A DNA stretch of 64,000 bases, taken from contig NZ_JAFKCT010000003.1 of the NCBI RefSeq assembly GCF_017254915.1, positions 186,001 to 250,000 of the forward strand, read 5' to 3'. Below, in pieces: positions 8,398 through 17,388 of the stretch. Position 1 is the first letter of the stretch. The number at the start of each line of letters is the position of its first letter. A program made the translations under genes and the position numbers. The notes beneath the pieces are model-generated. The model saw only the letters and a program-made list of their open reading frames with translations, did no database searches and had not been told where the DNA came from. The DNA comes from Algoriphagus oliviformis. Lineage in GTDB: Bacteria; Bacteroidota; Bacteroidia; Cytophagales; Cyclobacteriaceae.

Positions 8398-8407
8398 GTA
8401 AAGGAAA

Positions 8408-8443
8408 GGTTTGACTTGGAAGAAATTCCAACCGTGCCAAACC
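8408..8443. other. Nested inverted repeat between divergent genes
   Basis: Inside the 391-base divergent region (8342-8732), the inner arms TTGGAA-GAAA-TTCCAA (8416-8431) are flanked by outer arms GGTTTG (8408-8413) and CAAACC (8438-8443). This could be a protein-binding site or a hairpin. The rest of the region is AT-rich with no credible gene. Confidence 0.45.
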
Positions 8444-8732
8444 AACATTTTCCGCGCTGAAATTAGGCAAATCCGAACTCAAAAAGGCCGAAAACAGGTA
8501 GCCATATATGCGCAATCGATTTCATAATTTCCCTCCTTTTTTTCGCTTTTTTTCAAAGCTTTCGCAAAAATGCACCCCCTCCGGCTCCGACCATCCTTGC
8601 CTATCGGGCAAAAACCTATGGAGGAAAATAGTCTTTTATCACCAAAATCAAGTCCTCTTATAAAATCCCTGCCCAAAGGACACTTTAATCCCTATTTTGT
8701 CTTACTATTAAACCTCACAATTACTATAACCC

Positions 8733-10199
8733 ATGAAAAAACCCGAGCAAGCCTCTTCGGGACAATCCCGGAGAGATTTCATCAAGAATGCGGCGATAGC
8801 ATCGTCATTTTTTATCGTCCCCAGGCATGTACTGGGCGGCACTGGTTTCACGGCCCCTTCTGACCAGCTCAATTTGGCAGCGATCGGTGCCGGGGGCAAG
8901 GGCGCAAGCGACATCGAGCTGGCTTCAGTAGGAGGCAGGGAAAATGTGGTCGCGCTGTGTGATGTGGATTTTTCCGGCTCGGCCAAAAGATCCGTCGAAA
9001 GATTCCCCAAGGCAAAGCTATACGCAGACTATCGCGAGATGCTCGACAAGGAAAAAGACATCGACGCCTTGACCATCTCCACGCCGGACCACGTGCACGG
9101 CCCGGCTGCCAAATACGCCATGGATCGCGGCAAGCACGTGTACGTGCAAAAGCCCATGACCCATAATATCCGTGAAGCCAGGATGCTCACCCATCTCGCC
9201 CGTGAGAAAAAAGTGGTCACCCAGATGGGTAACCAAGGCGGCTCCAACCCGCTGCTGAAACTCGTGCAGCAATGGGTGGATGAAGACCGCATCGGTCCCG
9301 TATCCAAGGTACAAATCTGGACCAACCGGCCAGTGTGGCCTCAAGGGGGCCCATTCCCATCTCCAGATCCAAGCAAAAAACCGGATGCGCTCAGCTGGGA
9401 CCTGTGGCTCGGCCCTGCCCCTGAGATCCCATATACCCCGGAGCTACACCCCTTCAGCTGGAGAGGCTGGTGGAACTACGGCACCGGCGCACTCGGTGAC
9501 GTGGGATGCCACCTGATCGATATTCCATTCCGTACCCTGGGCCTCATGTATCCTACCGATGCGGAGTGCTCCGTGGCCTCGGTATATTCCCAGATGTGGA
9601 ATGCCAACTACCATCCAGATGGCTGCCCAGCGTCTTCGTTCATCACCCTGCATTTTGCCGCTACCGCAAAAAGCAGATCCCCCATCGAGATGACCTGGAT
9701 GGACGGCGGCATCAAGCCTGCCCACCCGGACATCATCCCGGCTGACCACGAGATCGGCGGCTCCGGCTCCGCCAACGGTGTCTTCATCGTAGGCTCCAAA
9801 GGCATCATCACCACCAACATCAACGACTCCTCGCCGCTGATGCCAAAACTCTATCTGAACGACGGCACCGTGGAAATCGGCCCTCAGACCGAGGAAGGCT
9901 TCGAGCGGGAGTACGGCCATCAGAGACTGTGGGTAGAGGCCTGCAAGGCGGGCTTTGGCTCCACGGAACACAAAGGCCTGACCTCCTCCTTCGACTATGC
10001 CGGACCAATGACCGAGACCGTGCTCATGGGCAACCTGGCGATCCGCAGCTACCTGCTCAAGCGCCAAGACGCAAACGGAAGAGACGAGTTCTTCGGCCGA
10101 CGCAAGCTCCTCTGGGATGGGGAAAACATGCGCATCACCAACCTGGAAGAAGCCAACCAATTCGTCGGCAGAGAATACAGAAAAGGCTTTGAAGTCTGA
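8733..10199 (+). CDS. Tat-exported Gfo/Idh/MocA-family oxidoreductase
   Basis: 488 residues. The N-terminus has a twin-arginine signal (SRRDFIKNAAIASSFFI, Arg13-Arg14), so the protein is exported folded, with cofactor, to the periplasm. An NAD(P)-binding domain follows (LNLAAIGAGGKGASDIELA, VVALCDVDF), then the family motif HVYVQKPMTHNIREA with the catalytic-site Lys, and a C-terminal alpha/beta domain rich in Trp and Pro (FSWRGWWNYGTGALGDVGCH). Members oxidise or epimerise sugars, sometimes with a tightly bound cofactor; the substrate cannot be assigned. It is a single gene with its own terminator. Confidence 0.9.
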   Translation: MKKPEQASSGQSRRDFIKNAAIASSFFIVPRHVLGGTGFTAPSDQLNLAAIGAGGKGASDIELASVGGRENVVALCDVDFSGSAKRSVERFPKAKLYADYREMLDKEKDIDALTISTPDHVHGPAAKYAMDRGKHVYVQKPMTHNIREARMLTHLAREKKVVTQMGNQGGSNPLLKLVQQWVDEDRIGPVSKVQIWTNRPVWPQGGPFPSPDPSKKPDALSWDLWLGPAPEIPYTPELHPFSWRGWWNYGTGALGDVGCHLIDIPFRTLGLMYPTDAECSVASVYSQMWNANYHPDGCPASSFITLHFAATAKSRSPIEMTWMDGGIKPAHPDIIPADHEIGGSGSANGVFIVGSKGIITTNINDSSPLMPKLYLNDGTVEIGPQTEEGFEREYGHQRLWVEACKAGFGSTEHKGLTSSFDYAGPMTETVLMGNLAIRSYLLKRQDANGRDEFFGRRKLLWDGENMRITNLEEANQFVGREYRKGFEV

Positions 10200-10248
10200 T
10201 CTCAGTCCACAGTAGGCTGTGATCAGCAGGCAAAAAGCCAAAACAACG

Positions 10249-10277
10249 AAACCGCGGACATCCCAGTCCGCGGTTTT
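10249..10277 (+). terminator. Terminator after the Tat oxidoreductase
   Basis: AAACCGCGGAC and GTCCGCGGTTT form an 11-base GC-rich stem followed by TTTTC. Confidence 0.85.
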
Positions 10278-10296
10278 TTTCTGACCTCCCGACTTC

Positions 10297-11604
10297 TTAC
10301 TTCCCAGCTTCCAGCCTAGCCAAATCTACCTCCGGGTGTTCCCCTGTCCCTGGCCTTTCGTGCATGCTTTGCAGCGGGACGGCGGCATCGAAAAAGCCTC
10401 CATTTTTCAAGTAGAACCTCCCAGAGTCCGATCCACCAGCCAGATCTTTGCGATAGCCCCTCCGGGCAATGTCGTCTCCGGTAAACTTGGCTTCTGTCAG
10501 CTCCGTCCAATTGCCCTCGGCATCCGCCACCCATTGCTTGTCAAAAAACACCCGCCGCTCCAGATGGCCGGACTCGGGTATAAAGTTTTCCAAAAAAGAA
10601 TGCGGACGCTTGTACCAAGTGTCGGTCTGCGGCCGGAGAAAACTCGCGATCAGCATCCACTCTCCTCGCTCCGGTGCAAAAAAATAAGCGGTATAAACGG
10701 TGTTTCCTTTGCCGTCAGGCTCCACCGAATTCAGAAACCTGTAGGTATTTCCCGCCACCCAATCGTAGCGCAGGTAGCTTTGTCCTCCCGAGCCCTCATT
10801 GCCAAACTCACCGGTATAGACACCCTCTCCCTTCTTCAGGAGCTTGATCTGCTGGTCGGCAGGGATATCCTTGGGATTGTCGGTAGCAAAGGGACTCCAC
10901 ACCGAAAACAACACCCTACGTTCCGTATCCGAATTGACCTGAATCCCAAAATACCCCTCCTTAAACCCATTGGCCATGAAGTAGGAGCCTATAGGATCTT
11001 CTCCCACAGGCACGGTCAGTTCGTTGTAAAACCATTTGAAATTCTGGTTTTCCGGCAAAGTATAGCTCAGGTGAACCGAGGGCCCTCGCCTTCCCCAGTA
11101 GAAGCGGCTGTCGACGTTGTCCCGCACGAAGTCTAGCCGTAGCGGACTATCCGAGCGCAGCCAAAGGCTTTTGAGCTGGGCAAAGTCAGCTCCAGTCTTG
11201 GCTAGGCCACGCAGCTGGACTTCGTTGTAGCCGGGCCGCAGGGGAAACTTTCCCACTTCGTAGATCCCCTCGTCCCCCTGGGCCAGACTGAGCTCCAAGG
11301 CCCTTCCGTTCAGCAGTACGGAAATCCGGCTATCTCCTGCCTGGGGCAAGATTTCCAGATCGACCAGGACCTCCGCTGCGGCATCGGCCCGGAAGTAAAC
11401 ACCAAACTCGCTTCCCCTTTCCGCCCAAGTCTGTATCCCGGCTGCGTTGACAACCTCGTCGGCCTCTCCTGCGGTTTGGTAGGCATTTCCTCCCAAGGGA
11501 ATTTCAAAGAAATTGTCTTCTTGCCCATTTGCCGAAAAGCTCAGGCCTACGATACTAAAGACCGCCAAAAAAACGGCACAGGTGAATCTGATAAACATAT
11601 ACAT
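10297..11604 (-). CDS. Secreted DUF3472-type protein with N-terminal DUF5077-like domain
   Basis: 435 residues from the ATG at 11604. A longer frame extends upstream, but its extra residues look non-coding, while MYMFIRFTCAVFLAVFSIVG is a proper signal peptide. Residues about 25-140 form a beta-sandwich (IPLGGNAYQTAGEADEVVNA, VYFRADAAAEVLVDLEI). The following part has SVHLSYTLPENQNFKWFYNE and YFGIQVNSDTERRVLFSVWSP, as in DUF3472 proteins of Bacteroidota, which often sit near polysaccharide-degradation genes. No enzymatic activity can be assigned. It lies between two oxidoreductase-type genes, consistent with carbohydrate work. Confidence 0.7.
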   Translation of the reverse strand: MYMFIRFTCAVFLAVFSIVGLSFSANGQEDNFFEIPLGGNAYQTAGEADEVVNAAGIQTWAERGSEFGVYFRADAAAEVLVDLEILPQAGDSRISVLLNGRALELSLAQGDEGIYEVGKFPLRPGYNEVQLRGLAKTGADFAQLKSLWLRSDSPLRLDFVRDNVDSRFYWGRRGPSVHLSYTLPENQNFKWFYNELTVPVGEDPIGSYFMANGFKEGYFGIQVNSDTERRVLFSVWSPFATDNPKDIPADQQIKLLKKGEGVYTGEFGNEGSGGQSYLRYDWVAGNTYRFLNSVEPDGKGNTVYTAYFFAPERGEWMLIASFLRPQTDTWYKRPHSFLENFIPESGHLERRVFFDKQWVADAEGNWTELTEAKFTGDDIARRGYRKDLAGGSDSGRFYLKNGGFFDAAVPLQSMHERPGTGEHPEVDLARLEAGK

Positions 11605-11800
11605 GGAGATGAAAATTGAGCCGAAAGATAGAAAACAGAAAAATTGCACACACGGGCATCTTGGATTAAACACCTTCCATGGTTTGGAAAAGCAAACAGC
11701 CTCGGCCCATTTATAGCCCAGGATCACTAGCTTGCATTTATCAACCAGAAAAATACCCGCCTACACTTCCAAAAATCCCTTTTCGCCTAAAACACTTCGT

Positions 11801-12698
11801 ATGAAAGCTTTGGTAATCGAATCTTTTCAGGAAAAACCATCTATCCAAACCGTTCCTGACCCGACTCCACCCGACCATGGCGTGGTCATCGAGGTCAAAG
11901 CAACGGGGATCTGCAGAAGTGATTGGCACGGCTGGATGGGACATGACTCCGACATCCGGCTTCCACACGTACCGGGACATGAGTTTGCGGGAGTCATCCA
12001 GGAAGTGGGGAAAGGGGTGAAAAACTGGAAAGCCGGAGACCGGGTCACCCTGCCGTTCGTCTGTGCCTGCGGAATATGTCCCACCTGCCAAAGCGGAAAT
12101 CAGCAGATTTGTGACGATCAATTCCAACCCGGATTTACCCATTGGGGCTCCTTTGCCGAGTATGTCGCGGTATATCGTGCCGACACCAACTTGGTTCGCC
12201 TGCCGGATTCGGTGAGTTTTGAGACCGCAGCGAGCTTGGGTTGTAGGTTTGCGACTTTCTTCAGAGCAGTGGTCGCCCAGGGAAAGATCTCGGGAGGACA
12301 GTGGGTGGCTGTACACGGATGTGGCGGAGGCTATTGTGGAAATTTCAGGAGGAGGTGTGCATACCTCGATTGATGCGCTGGGGAGCAAAGCCACCTGCTA
12401 CCATTCCATCTCCTGCCTGCGAAAAAGAGGCAAGCACATCCAAGTGGGCTTGATGGCTGGAAGCGAAAGCAATCCAAGCGTTCCGATGCATTTGGTCATA
12501 GCCAAAGAACTGGAAATCATCGGCAGCCACGGCATGCAGGCTTTTGCCTATCAGGAGATGATGCAGATGATTTTGGAAGGAAAACTTGCTCCCGAAAAAC
12601 TGATCGGGCGACAAATCCACCTCGATGAGGCTGTAGAGGCACTCGTTTCCATGGACAGGTTTCAGGAAAATGGAATGCTGATGATTGACAGGTTCTAG
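11801..12698 (+). pseudogene. Zinc-dependent alcohol dehydrogenase, broken by an internal deletion
   Basis: The first part starts at the ATG at 11801 ([20 protein letters not shown]). It has the catalytic zinc site ([23 protein letters not shown]), the structural zinc cysteines ([17 protein letters not shown]) and the start of the coenzyme domain at AVHGCGG, then shifts frame and stops at 12373. The second part resumes at about 12318 in another frame with [20 protein letters not shown] and runs to a normal C-terminus (LIGRQIHLDEAVEALVSMD). The two parts give 175 plus 126 residues against about 345 for the family. Roughly 44 residues of the nucleotide-binding fold are missing. The shared GATGTGGCGG at 12318-12327 reads as GCGG in one frame and DVAE in the other, pointing to deletion between short direct repeats. 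Confidence 0.85.
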
Positions 12699-12784
12699 TA
12701 AGTCCTCGGCCTTTCCCATTTACTGGACACCAAAATTAAACCAACTACCGAAACGGCGATCCAAACCTCATAACCCCAACAACT

Positions 12785-13294
12785 ATGGCTAAAAAAATAA
12801 CAATCGGACTAGTCATCCTTCTGATCGCTATCCAACTCATCCCCATCGACAAAAACGAATCCGGACCCACGGAATACGATGTAACTACTGCCTATCAGGT
12901 TCCCGAACAGGTATCGATCATCCTCCAGGGAGCCTGTAATGACTGTCACTCCAATACCACCAAGTACCCCTGGTATTCAAACATCCAACCGGTGGGATTG
13001 TGGCTAAATCACCACGTGACCGAAGGAAAAGGCCACTTGAATTTCTCCGAATTTACCAGCCGTCCTTTGGCAGTACAAAACCACAAATTCGAAGAAGTGG
13101 TGGAAACGGTGGAAAGCGGCGAAATGCCCTTAGCCTCCTATACCTACCTAGGCCTTCATCCCGAGGCAAATCTCAGCGAAGCGGAAAAAGCCACCTTGAT
13201 CTCATGGGCAAAAGATCAAATGGCCATGCTCGCATCCAACTATCCGGCTGACAGCTTGGTCATGAAAAGGAGATCTCCTCCTCCAGCCCAATAG
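12785..13294 (+). CDS. Haem-binding domain protein (cytochrome-like)
   Basis: 169 residues. An N-terminal hydrophobic segment (ITIGLVILLIAIQLIPI) anchors it in or exports it across the inner membrane. The single haem motif is CNDCHSN (CxxCH, about residues 44-50), followed by TKYPWYSNIQPVGLWLNHHV, typical of the Bacteroidota haem-binding domain family (Haem_bd). A C-terminal EATLISWAKDQ-like helix follows a likely axial Met in GEMPLASYTYLG. It probably carries electrons or senses redox state in the periplasm. It is a single gene with a terminator. Confidence 0.85.
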   Translation: MAKKITIGLVILLIAIQLIPIDKNESGPTEYDVTTAYQVPEQVSIILQGACNDCHSNTTKYPWYSNIQPVGLWLNHHVTEGKGHLNFSEFTSRPLAVQNHKFEEVVETVESGEMPLASYTYLGLHPEANLSEAEKATLISWAKDQMAMLASNYPADSLVMKRRSPPPAQ

Positions 13295-13307
13295 CACAAC
13301 GTTTTTG

Positions 13308-13338
13308 AGCCCCAAAACCCTTGGGGCTTTTTCTTTTT
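13308..13338 (+). terminator. Terminator after the haem-binding protein
   Basis: AGCCCCAA-AACCC-TTGGGGCT, followed by TTTTCTTTTT. Confidence 0.8.
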
Positions 13339-13377
13339 CAACTGGCCAAACCCCAAAATCTTTCCCTATTTTCCGAA

Positions 13378-14382
13378 ATGAAAAATTTTTCCGACAAAGA
13401 AGTCCGATGGGGCATTTTGGGCGTGGGAAACGTCTGCGAAGTCAAGTCGGCCCCAGCCATGAACCTCGTTCCCAACAGCCGCCTGGTGGCAGTGATGCGC
13501 CGGGACGAAGCCAAAGTAAAAGACTATGCCCTCCGCCACGTGGTCGGCAAGTGGTACACCGATGCGCAGCAGCTGATCGACGACCCCGAGGTCAACGCGA
13601 TCTACATCGCCACCCCTCCCAATGCCCACCTGGAGCTCACCCGCATGGCGGCGGCGGCTGGCAAACCGGTCTATGTGGAAAAACCCATGGCCCGCACCCA
13701 CGGGGAATGCCTCCAGATGATCGATGTCTGCCACCAAGCCCAGGTACCGCTCTTTGTGGCCTACTATCGCCGAGCCCTGCCCCATTTTGTCAAAATCAAG
13801 GAACTCATGGAAGCCGGTGCCATCGGCGAGATCCGCAGCATCCATGTCAACATGCGGCAGGTGCTGGAGCCGGAGATCATCACCAAGCTGGAAAACAACT
13901 GGCGGGTAGATCCTGAGATAGCCGGTGGCGGATACTTCTACGACCTGGCCTCCCATCAGCTGGACCTGCTGGATTTCTTCTTTGGAAAAGTGACCCACGC
14001 GGCGGGCTTTTCGGGCAATCAGGCCAAAGCCTACACCGTGGAAGATATCGTCGCGGGCAGCTTCGTCTTCGAAAACGGCGTCTTGGGCACCGGCAACTGG
14101 TGCTTCACCTCTTCCGAGTCGGCGGAGATAGACGAGACGGTCATCGAGGGCAGCACGGGACAGATCCGCTACGCGACCTTTGGAAAGGGGGAATTTACCC
14201 TGATCCAAGACGGCAAGGAGCCACAACTCTTGCAGTTTGAGCTTCCCAAGCACATCCAGCAGCCCCTCATCCACAGCATCGTCGACGAGCTCCTCGGCCG
14301 GGGCCTCTGTCCCAGCACAGGCATCTCCGGCGCCAGAGCCAACTGGGTTTTGGGCGAGCTGGTCAAGGAGCGCGTCTCCTGA
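13378..14382 (+). CDS. Gfo/Idh/MocA-family oxidoreductase (cytoplasmic)
   Basis: 334 residues from the ATG at 13378. An upstream in-frame start at 13321 would lie inside the preceding terminator and adds non-conserved sequence. The Rossmann motif VRWGILGVGNVCEVKSAPAM is at the N-terminus. The catalytic motif PVYVEKPMARTHGEC and the C-terminal domain with PEIAGGGYFYDLASHQLDLLDFFFG (the GG..D.G.H-type substrate motif region, with DLASH here) follow. There is no signal peptide, so it acts in the cytoplasm on a sugar or inositol-like substrate with NAD(P)H. It stands alone between a terminator and the antiporter gene. Confidence 0.88.
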   Translation: MKNFSDKEVRWGILGVGNVCEVKSAPAMNLVPNSRLVAVMRRDEAKVKDYALRHVVGKWYTDAQQLIDDPEVNAIYIATPPNAHLELTRMAAAAGKPVYVEKPMARTHGECLQMIDVCHQAQVPLFVAYYRRALPHFVKIKELMEAGAIGEIRSIHVNMRQVLEPEIITKLENNWRVDPEIAGGGYFYDLASHQLDLLDFFFGKVTHAAGFSGNQAKAYTVEDIVAGSFVFENGVLGTGNWCFTSSESAEIDETVIEGSTGQIRYATFGKGEFTLIQDGKEPQLLQFELPKHIQQPLIHSIVDELLGRGLCPSTGISGARANWVLGELVKERVS

Positions 14383-14476
14383 ACTCCTTTCTTTTCCCCA
14401 AACAATCAATCGCCAAACCCATTTTTCCCACAATTTTTTATAACTTAAAATTTAACCTTTATCAACTCCGGACCCC

Positions 14477-15676
14477 ATGCACGATCACCCGATAGTAGTC
14501 TTCATGGCACTTTTGATCCTAGGCTACGGCCTTTTTTCCCGAAAAGCAGAAAACTCCATCATTACCGCTCCGATGATCTTTTTGGTCATCGGGCTGTTGG
14601 TCAGCTTTTTTGACCTGGAGCTGCTGAGTGAAGGACCCAAAGCCGGCTTTGTGAAGCCTTTGATGGAATTCACGCTGCTTCTGGTGCTCTTCATCGACGG
14701 CTCGACCATAGACTTGACGAGCCTCAGACAGGATCGAGCACTGCCCTTTCGCCTGCTCTCTATCGGACTGCCGCTGACCATGGCCTTGGGGGCATTATTG
14801 GCCATCGTGATGTTTCCGGAGATCCGGCCCCTCCCGCTGATCCTGATGGCTTTTATCCTATCTCCCACCGATGCAGCTCTAGGCCAGGCGGTGGTGACGG
14901 GCGAGCAGGTGCCCCGCCGCATCCGACAGACGATCAACGTGGAAAGCGGCCTGAACGACGGCATCGGCCTTCCGCCCATCCTCGTGTGCATCGCCCTGCT
15001 TTCCGGCTCTGCTGGAGAGGGTTTTGACGGGCAATATTGGCTGGCCTTCGTTGCCAAGCAGTTTGTGTATGGCCCACTCATCGGCGGCCTGATCGGCTGG
15101 CTGGGCGGCAAACTGGTGGAGCAGGCCTATCGCAAAGGCATGATCACTCCGGTGTACCAGATGCTGGCCTCGGTATCCATCGCGGTTTTGGCCTTCGCTG
15201 GGGCCGAACATCTGGGAGGAAACGGCTTCATTGCCGCCTACGTGGCTGGGATGCTTCTCGGAGCGCAGACCGACCACCTCCGCGAGCGCATGAAGGAGTT
15301 TGGAGAGGCGGGCAGCCAGATCATGATTCTCTTCATCTTCCTGCTGGTGGGCATGATCCTCGTACCCATCTCCTATCCTCTCTGGACTTGGAAAACCCTG
15401 GCCTACGCTCTGCTGAGCCTCACCGTGATCCGCATGGTTCCCGCTGCGATCAGCCTCTATCGATCCGGCTTGGACACCAAGACGATATGGTTCATCGGTT
15501 GGTTTGGCCCGAGGGGGATAGCCTCTGTCCTATACATGCTGATGGCAATCATCCAGCTCGGCACCGAGGGGTATGAGGAGATCGTCAGCATCATCACGCT
15601 GACGGTGGTTTTGAGCATTTTCCTGCACGGAATCACTGCCGTGCCGCTTTCGGGCATTTTCAAAAGAAAATATTGA
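14477..15676 (+). CDS. Cation:proton antiporter (CPA1/NhaP type)
   Basis: 399 residues with about twelve hydrophobic segments. The transport-core motif FILSPTDAALGQAVVTGEQVP is present, with the acidic Asp used for ion binding, followed by ESGLNDGIGLPPILV, the second conserved acidic stretch of Na+/H+ antiporters. GPRGIASVLYMLM near the C-terminus is also typical. It exchanges Na+ or K+ for protons across the inner membrane and so contributes to pH and salt tolerance. There is no long cytoplasmic regulatory tail. The gene is flanked by unrelated single genes. Confidence 0.92.
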   Translation: MHDHPIVVFMALLILGYGLFSRKAENSIITAPMIFLVIGLLVSFFDLELLSEGPKAGFVKPLMEFTLLLVLFIDGSTIDLTSLRQDRALPFRLLSIGLPLTMALGALLAIVMFPEIRPLPLILMAFILSPTDAALGQAVVTGEQVPRRIRQTINVESGLNDGIGLPPILVCIALLSGSAGEGFDGQYWLAFVAKQFVYGPLIGGLIGWLGGKLVEQAYRKGMITPVYQMLASVSIAVLAFAGAEHLGGNGFIAAYVAGMLLGAQTDHLRERMKEFGEAGSQIMILFIFLLVGMILVPISYPLWTWKTLAYALLSLTVIRMVPAAISLYRSGLDTKTIWFIGWFGPRGIASVLYMLMAIIQLGTEGYEEIVSIITLTVVLSIFLHGITAVPLSGIFKRKY

Positions 15677-15763
15677 GCTCCAAGCTGTCCAAAACAATCA
15701 TGGCCGCGGTTTTTCCCCACGCTACTTTCTGCTAACTTAAAGTCGACCTAAAATCTGAACTCT

Positions 15764-16657
15764 ATGAAAAGGACGTTCGCGCTCGCTTTTTTCCTTGGGA
15801 TGCTGAGCTTTTCCCAAACGCTTTTTGCCCAAAATCTCAAAAACCGAGTCCAGCCCGGCAAAATGTACAACGCTGGAGACTCCATCTACGCCCCCCGATA
15901 TGGACTCAGCGCCAAAATCCCACAAGGCTGGGTCGGCGTCCTTCCCCGGGAGACGGAAGTCTTCCTGCTCAATTCATCCTCGGGCACCTTCGGTGAAATC
16001 TTTGTTTTTGGAAGGGAAAAAATCGACCTCCAGCAGCTCTCCGACTCCTGGAAGGCGGGTGTCAACGTATCCGAAACGATCAGGCTACAGGCAATCGACC
16101 CCATCCTGGAAGGCGACCTGCTCTACTCCCACGCCCAGGCGGTGGGTAACTACCTTCCACCGAAAAACTACCGTGCCTTTGCCGCCACCCGATGTGGTGA
16201 GGCCTGCATCACGGTGCTGGCGATCTCCGAGGAAAGCAACGCCGAATCCACCGCGCAAGCAGCACTGGCAATGCTGAAAACCGCCTCGCTCTCCACCCCA
16301 AGGGAAATCGATCCTTACGAGGGCTTTGACTGGCAGGAATTTCTCTCCGGCAAGCTTCTCATCGCCTTCGAAGGCTTCACCGGCGGCAAGCAACAGACCA
16401 AAGTCACGCTCTGCGCGGACGGAAGCTTCAGCGCCCAGATCTCCAAAAAAGGCATGATGAAAGACTCCAACCCAGACTACAAAGGAGGAATGAAGGGAAG
16501 CTGGGCCGTGGACGGGATGAACTCCAAGGCGACACTCACGCTCACTTTCGACAAGGAAAAGCTGGCGCCTTTTGTGGCCAACCTCAAATTTGTGAACGAG
16601 GAGCTCTACGTCAACGATGAAAGGCACTACGCCAGCCAGTCCGAGAAATGTAATTAA
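15764..16657 (+). CDS. Secreted protein of unknown function
   Basis: 297 residues with a clear signal peptide (MKRTFALAFFLGMLSFSQTLFAQ). The central part (about 35-190) contains GLSAKIPQGWVGVLPRETEVFLL, a pattern seen in small domains that examine protein stability or lipid binding, but no family is recognised. The C-terminal third resembles a lipocalin-like or DUF-type beta barrel (LCADGSFSAQIS, GSWAVDGM, ATLTLTF). There are two cysteine pairs, CGEAC and a final C. It is a single gene with its own terminator. Confidence 0.7.
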   Translation: MKRTFALAFFLGMLSFSQTLFAQNLKNRVQPGKMYNAGDSIYAPRYGLSAKIPQGWVGVLPRETEVFLLNSSSGTFGEIFVFGREKIDLQQLSDSWKAGVNVSETIRLQAIDPILEGDLLYSHAQAVGNYLPPKNYRAFAATRCGEACITVLAISEESNAESTAQAALAMLKTASLSTPREIDPYEGFDWQEFLSGKLLIAFEGFTGGKQQTKVTLCADGSFSAQISKKGMMKDSNPDYKGGMKGSWAVDGMNSKATLTLTFDKEKLAPFVANLKFVNEELYVNDERHYASQSEKCN

Positions 16658-16661
16658 ACCT

Positions 16662-16686
16662 GAGGCCGCAAGGCCTCTTTTTTTTA
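16662..16686 (+). terminator. Terminator after the secreted protein
   Basis: GAGGCC-GCAA-GGCCTC followed by nine T residues. Confidence 0.85.
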
Positions 16687-16884
16687 GGCTGCTTTGCCTC
16701 CACAATCCTTTGCCCCGGCAATTTGCTTTCCGGTACTGCGGCTTTTTTTGCCTCTGGCAGCAGGGGATATTTTTTTCCCTTCTAGGCCAGCGGGCTGGGA
16801 GGCCTTGGATTCAGCCGACACGGTAGGACACAGCTCCTGCCCGCCAGGTAAAGGCTGGGGAAATTGCAAGACACTTTTAGTCAT
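16684..16884 (-). CDS. Possible small basic protein (uncertain)
   Basis: A 66-residue frame beginning MTKSVLQFPQPLPGGQEL and ending in a Lys/Gly/Ala-rich tail (GKKISPAARGKKSRSTGK) with two cysteines. It fits the gap between the preceding terminator and the uptake operon and does not overlap another gene. No family is recognised and no -7 box of the usual type was seen, so it may not be a gene. Confidence 0.3.
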   Translation of the reverse strand: MTKSVLQFPQPLPGGQELCPTVSAESKASQPAGLEGKKISPAARGKKSRSTGKQIAGAKDCGGKAA

Positions 16885-17388
16885 AGCGACACTATCCTAG
16901 ACAAAACAGAGGTATTTCAAAGGTTTTTTGATAGAAAACAGGGACTATTAGCCATAATACAGTTGGTTTTTAAAAAGCTAAGTAGAGAAATTAGTCCATG
17001 GCTATTGAGAAGAAAACCCTGCGGTATTTTTAGATAGCCAACCGTATTGACGCAGCATATAAGAAAGGCAGTTTATACACACTGTATAGCCTTCACAATA
17101 CATCTAACAATAACAATTAAACCCTTACTTCCCTTGAAAAATTTCTATTTCGTTTTCACCGAAAGCTAACCCCCACTTTTACTTCAGGCAAACTAGAGAC
17201 TGTAATCATTTGATTGACAGATGGAAAACTATTTTCTAAACTGAAAATTATCCTACATCGACTCTAGGCAGCAGGCACTACATATCACTATATGTAGCTA
17301 CGCTATGGCACCAACCTATTTTACATAGGACGGGATAGGTATGTACGTTTTTCATCATTCAACATCAATCAAAAAACCATTATAAATC
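16885..17388 (+). promoter_or_regulatory. Long regulatory leader upstream of the first SusC gene
   Basis: A 504-base AT-rich region without a gene. It contains three short dyads: TATACA-CAC-TGTATA (17074-17088), CTACATAT-CACT-ATATGTAG (17278-17297) and CCTAT-TTTAC-ATAGG (17315-17329). The last two lie 60-110 bases before the susC ATG. No clear TTTG/TAnnTTTG promoter was found. The region probably holds the control sites of the uptake operon, for which no regulator gene is adjacent. Confidence 0.5.
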
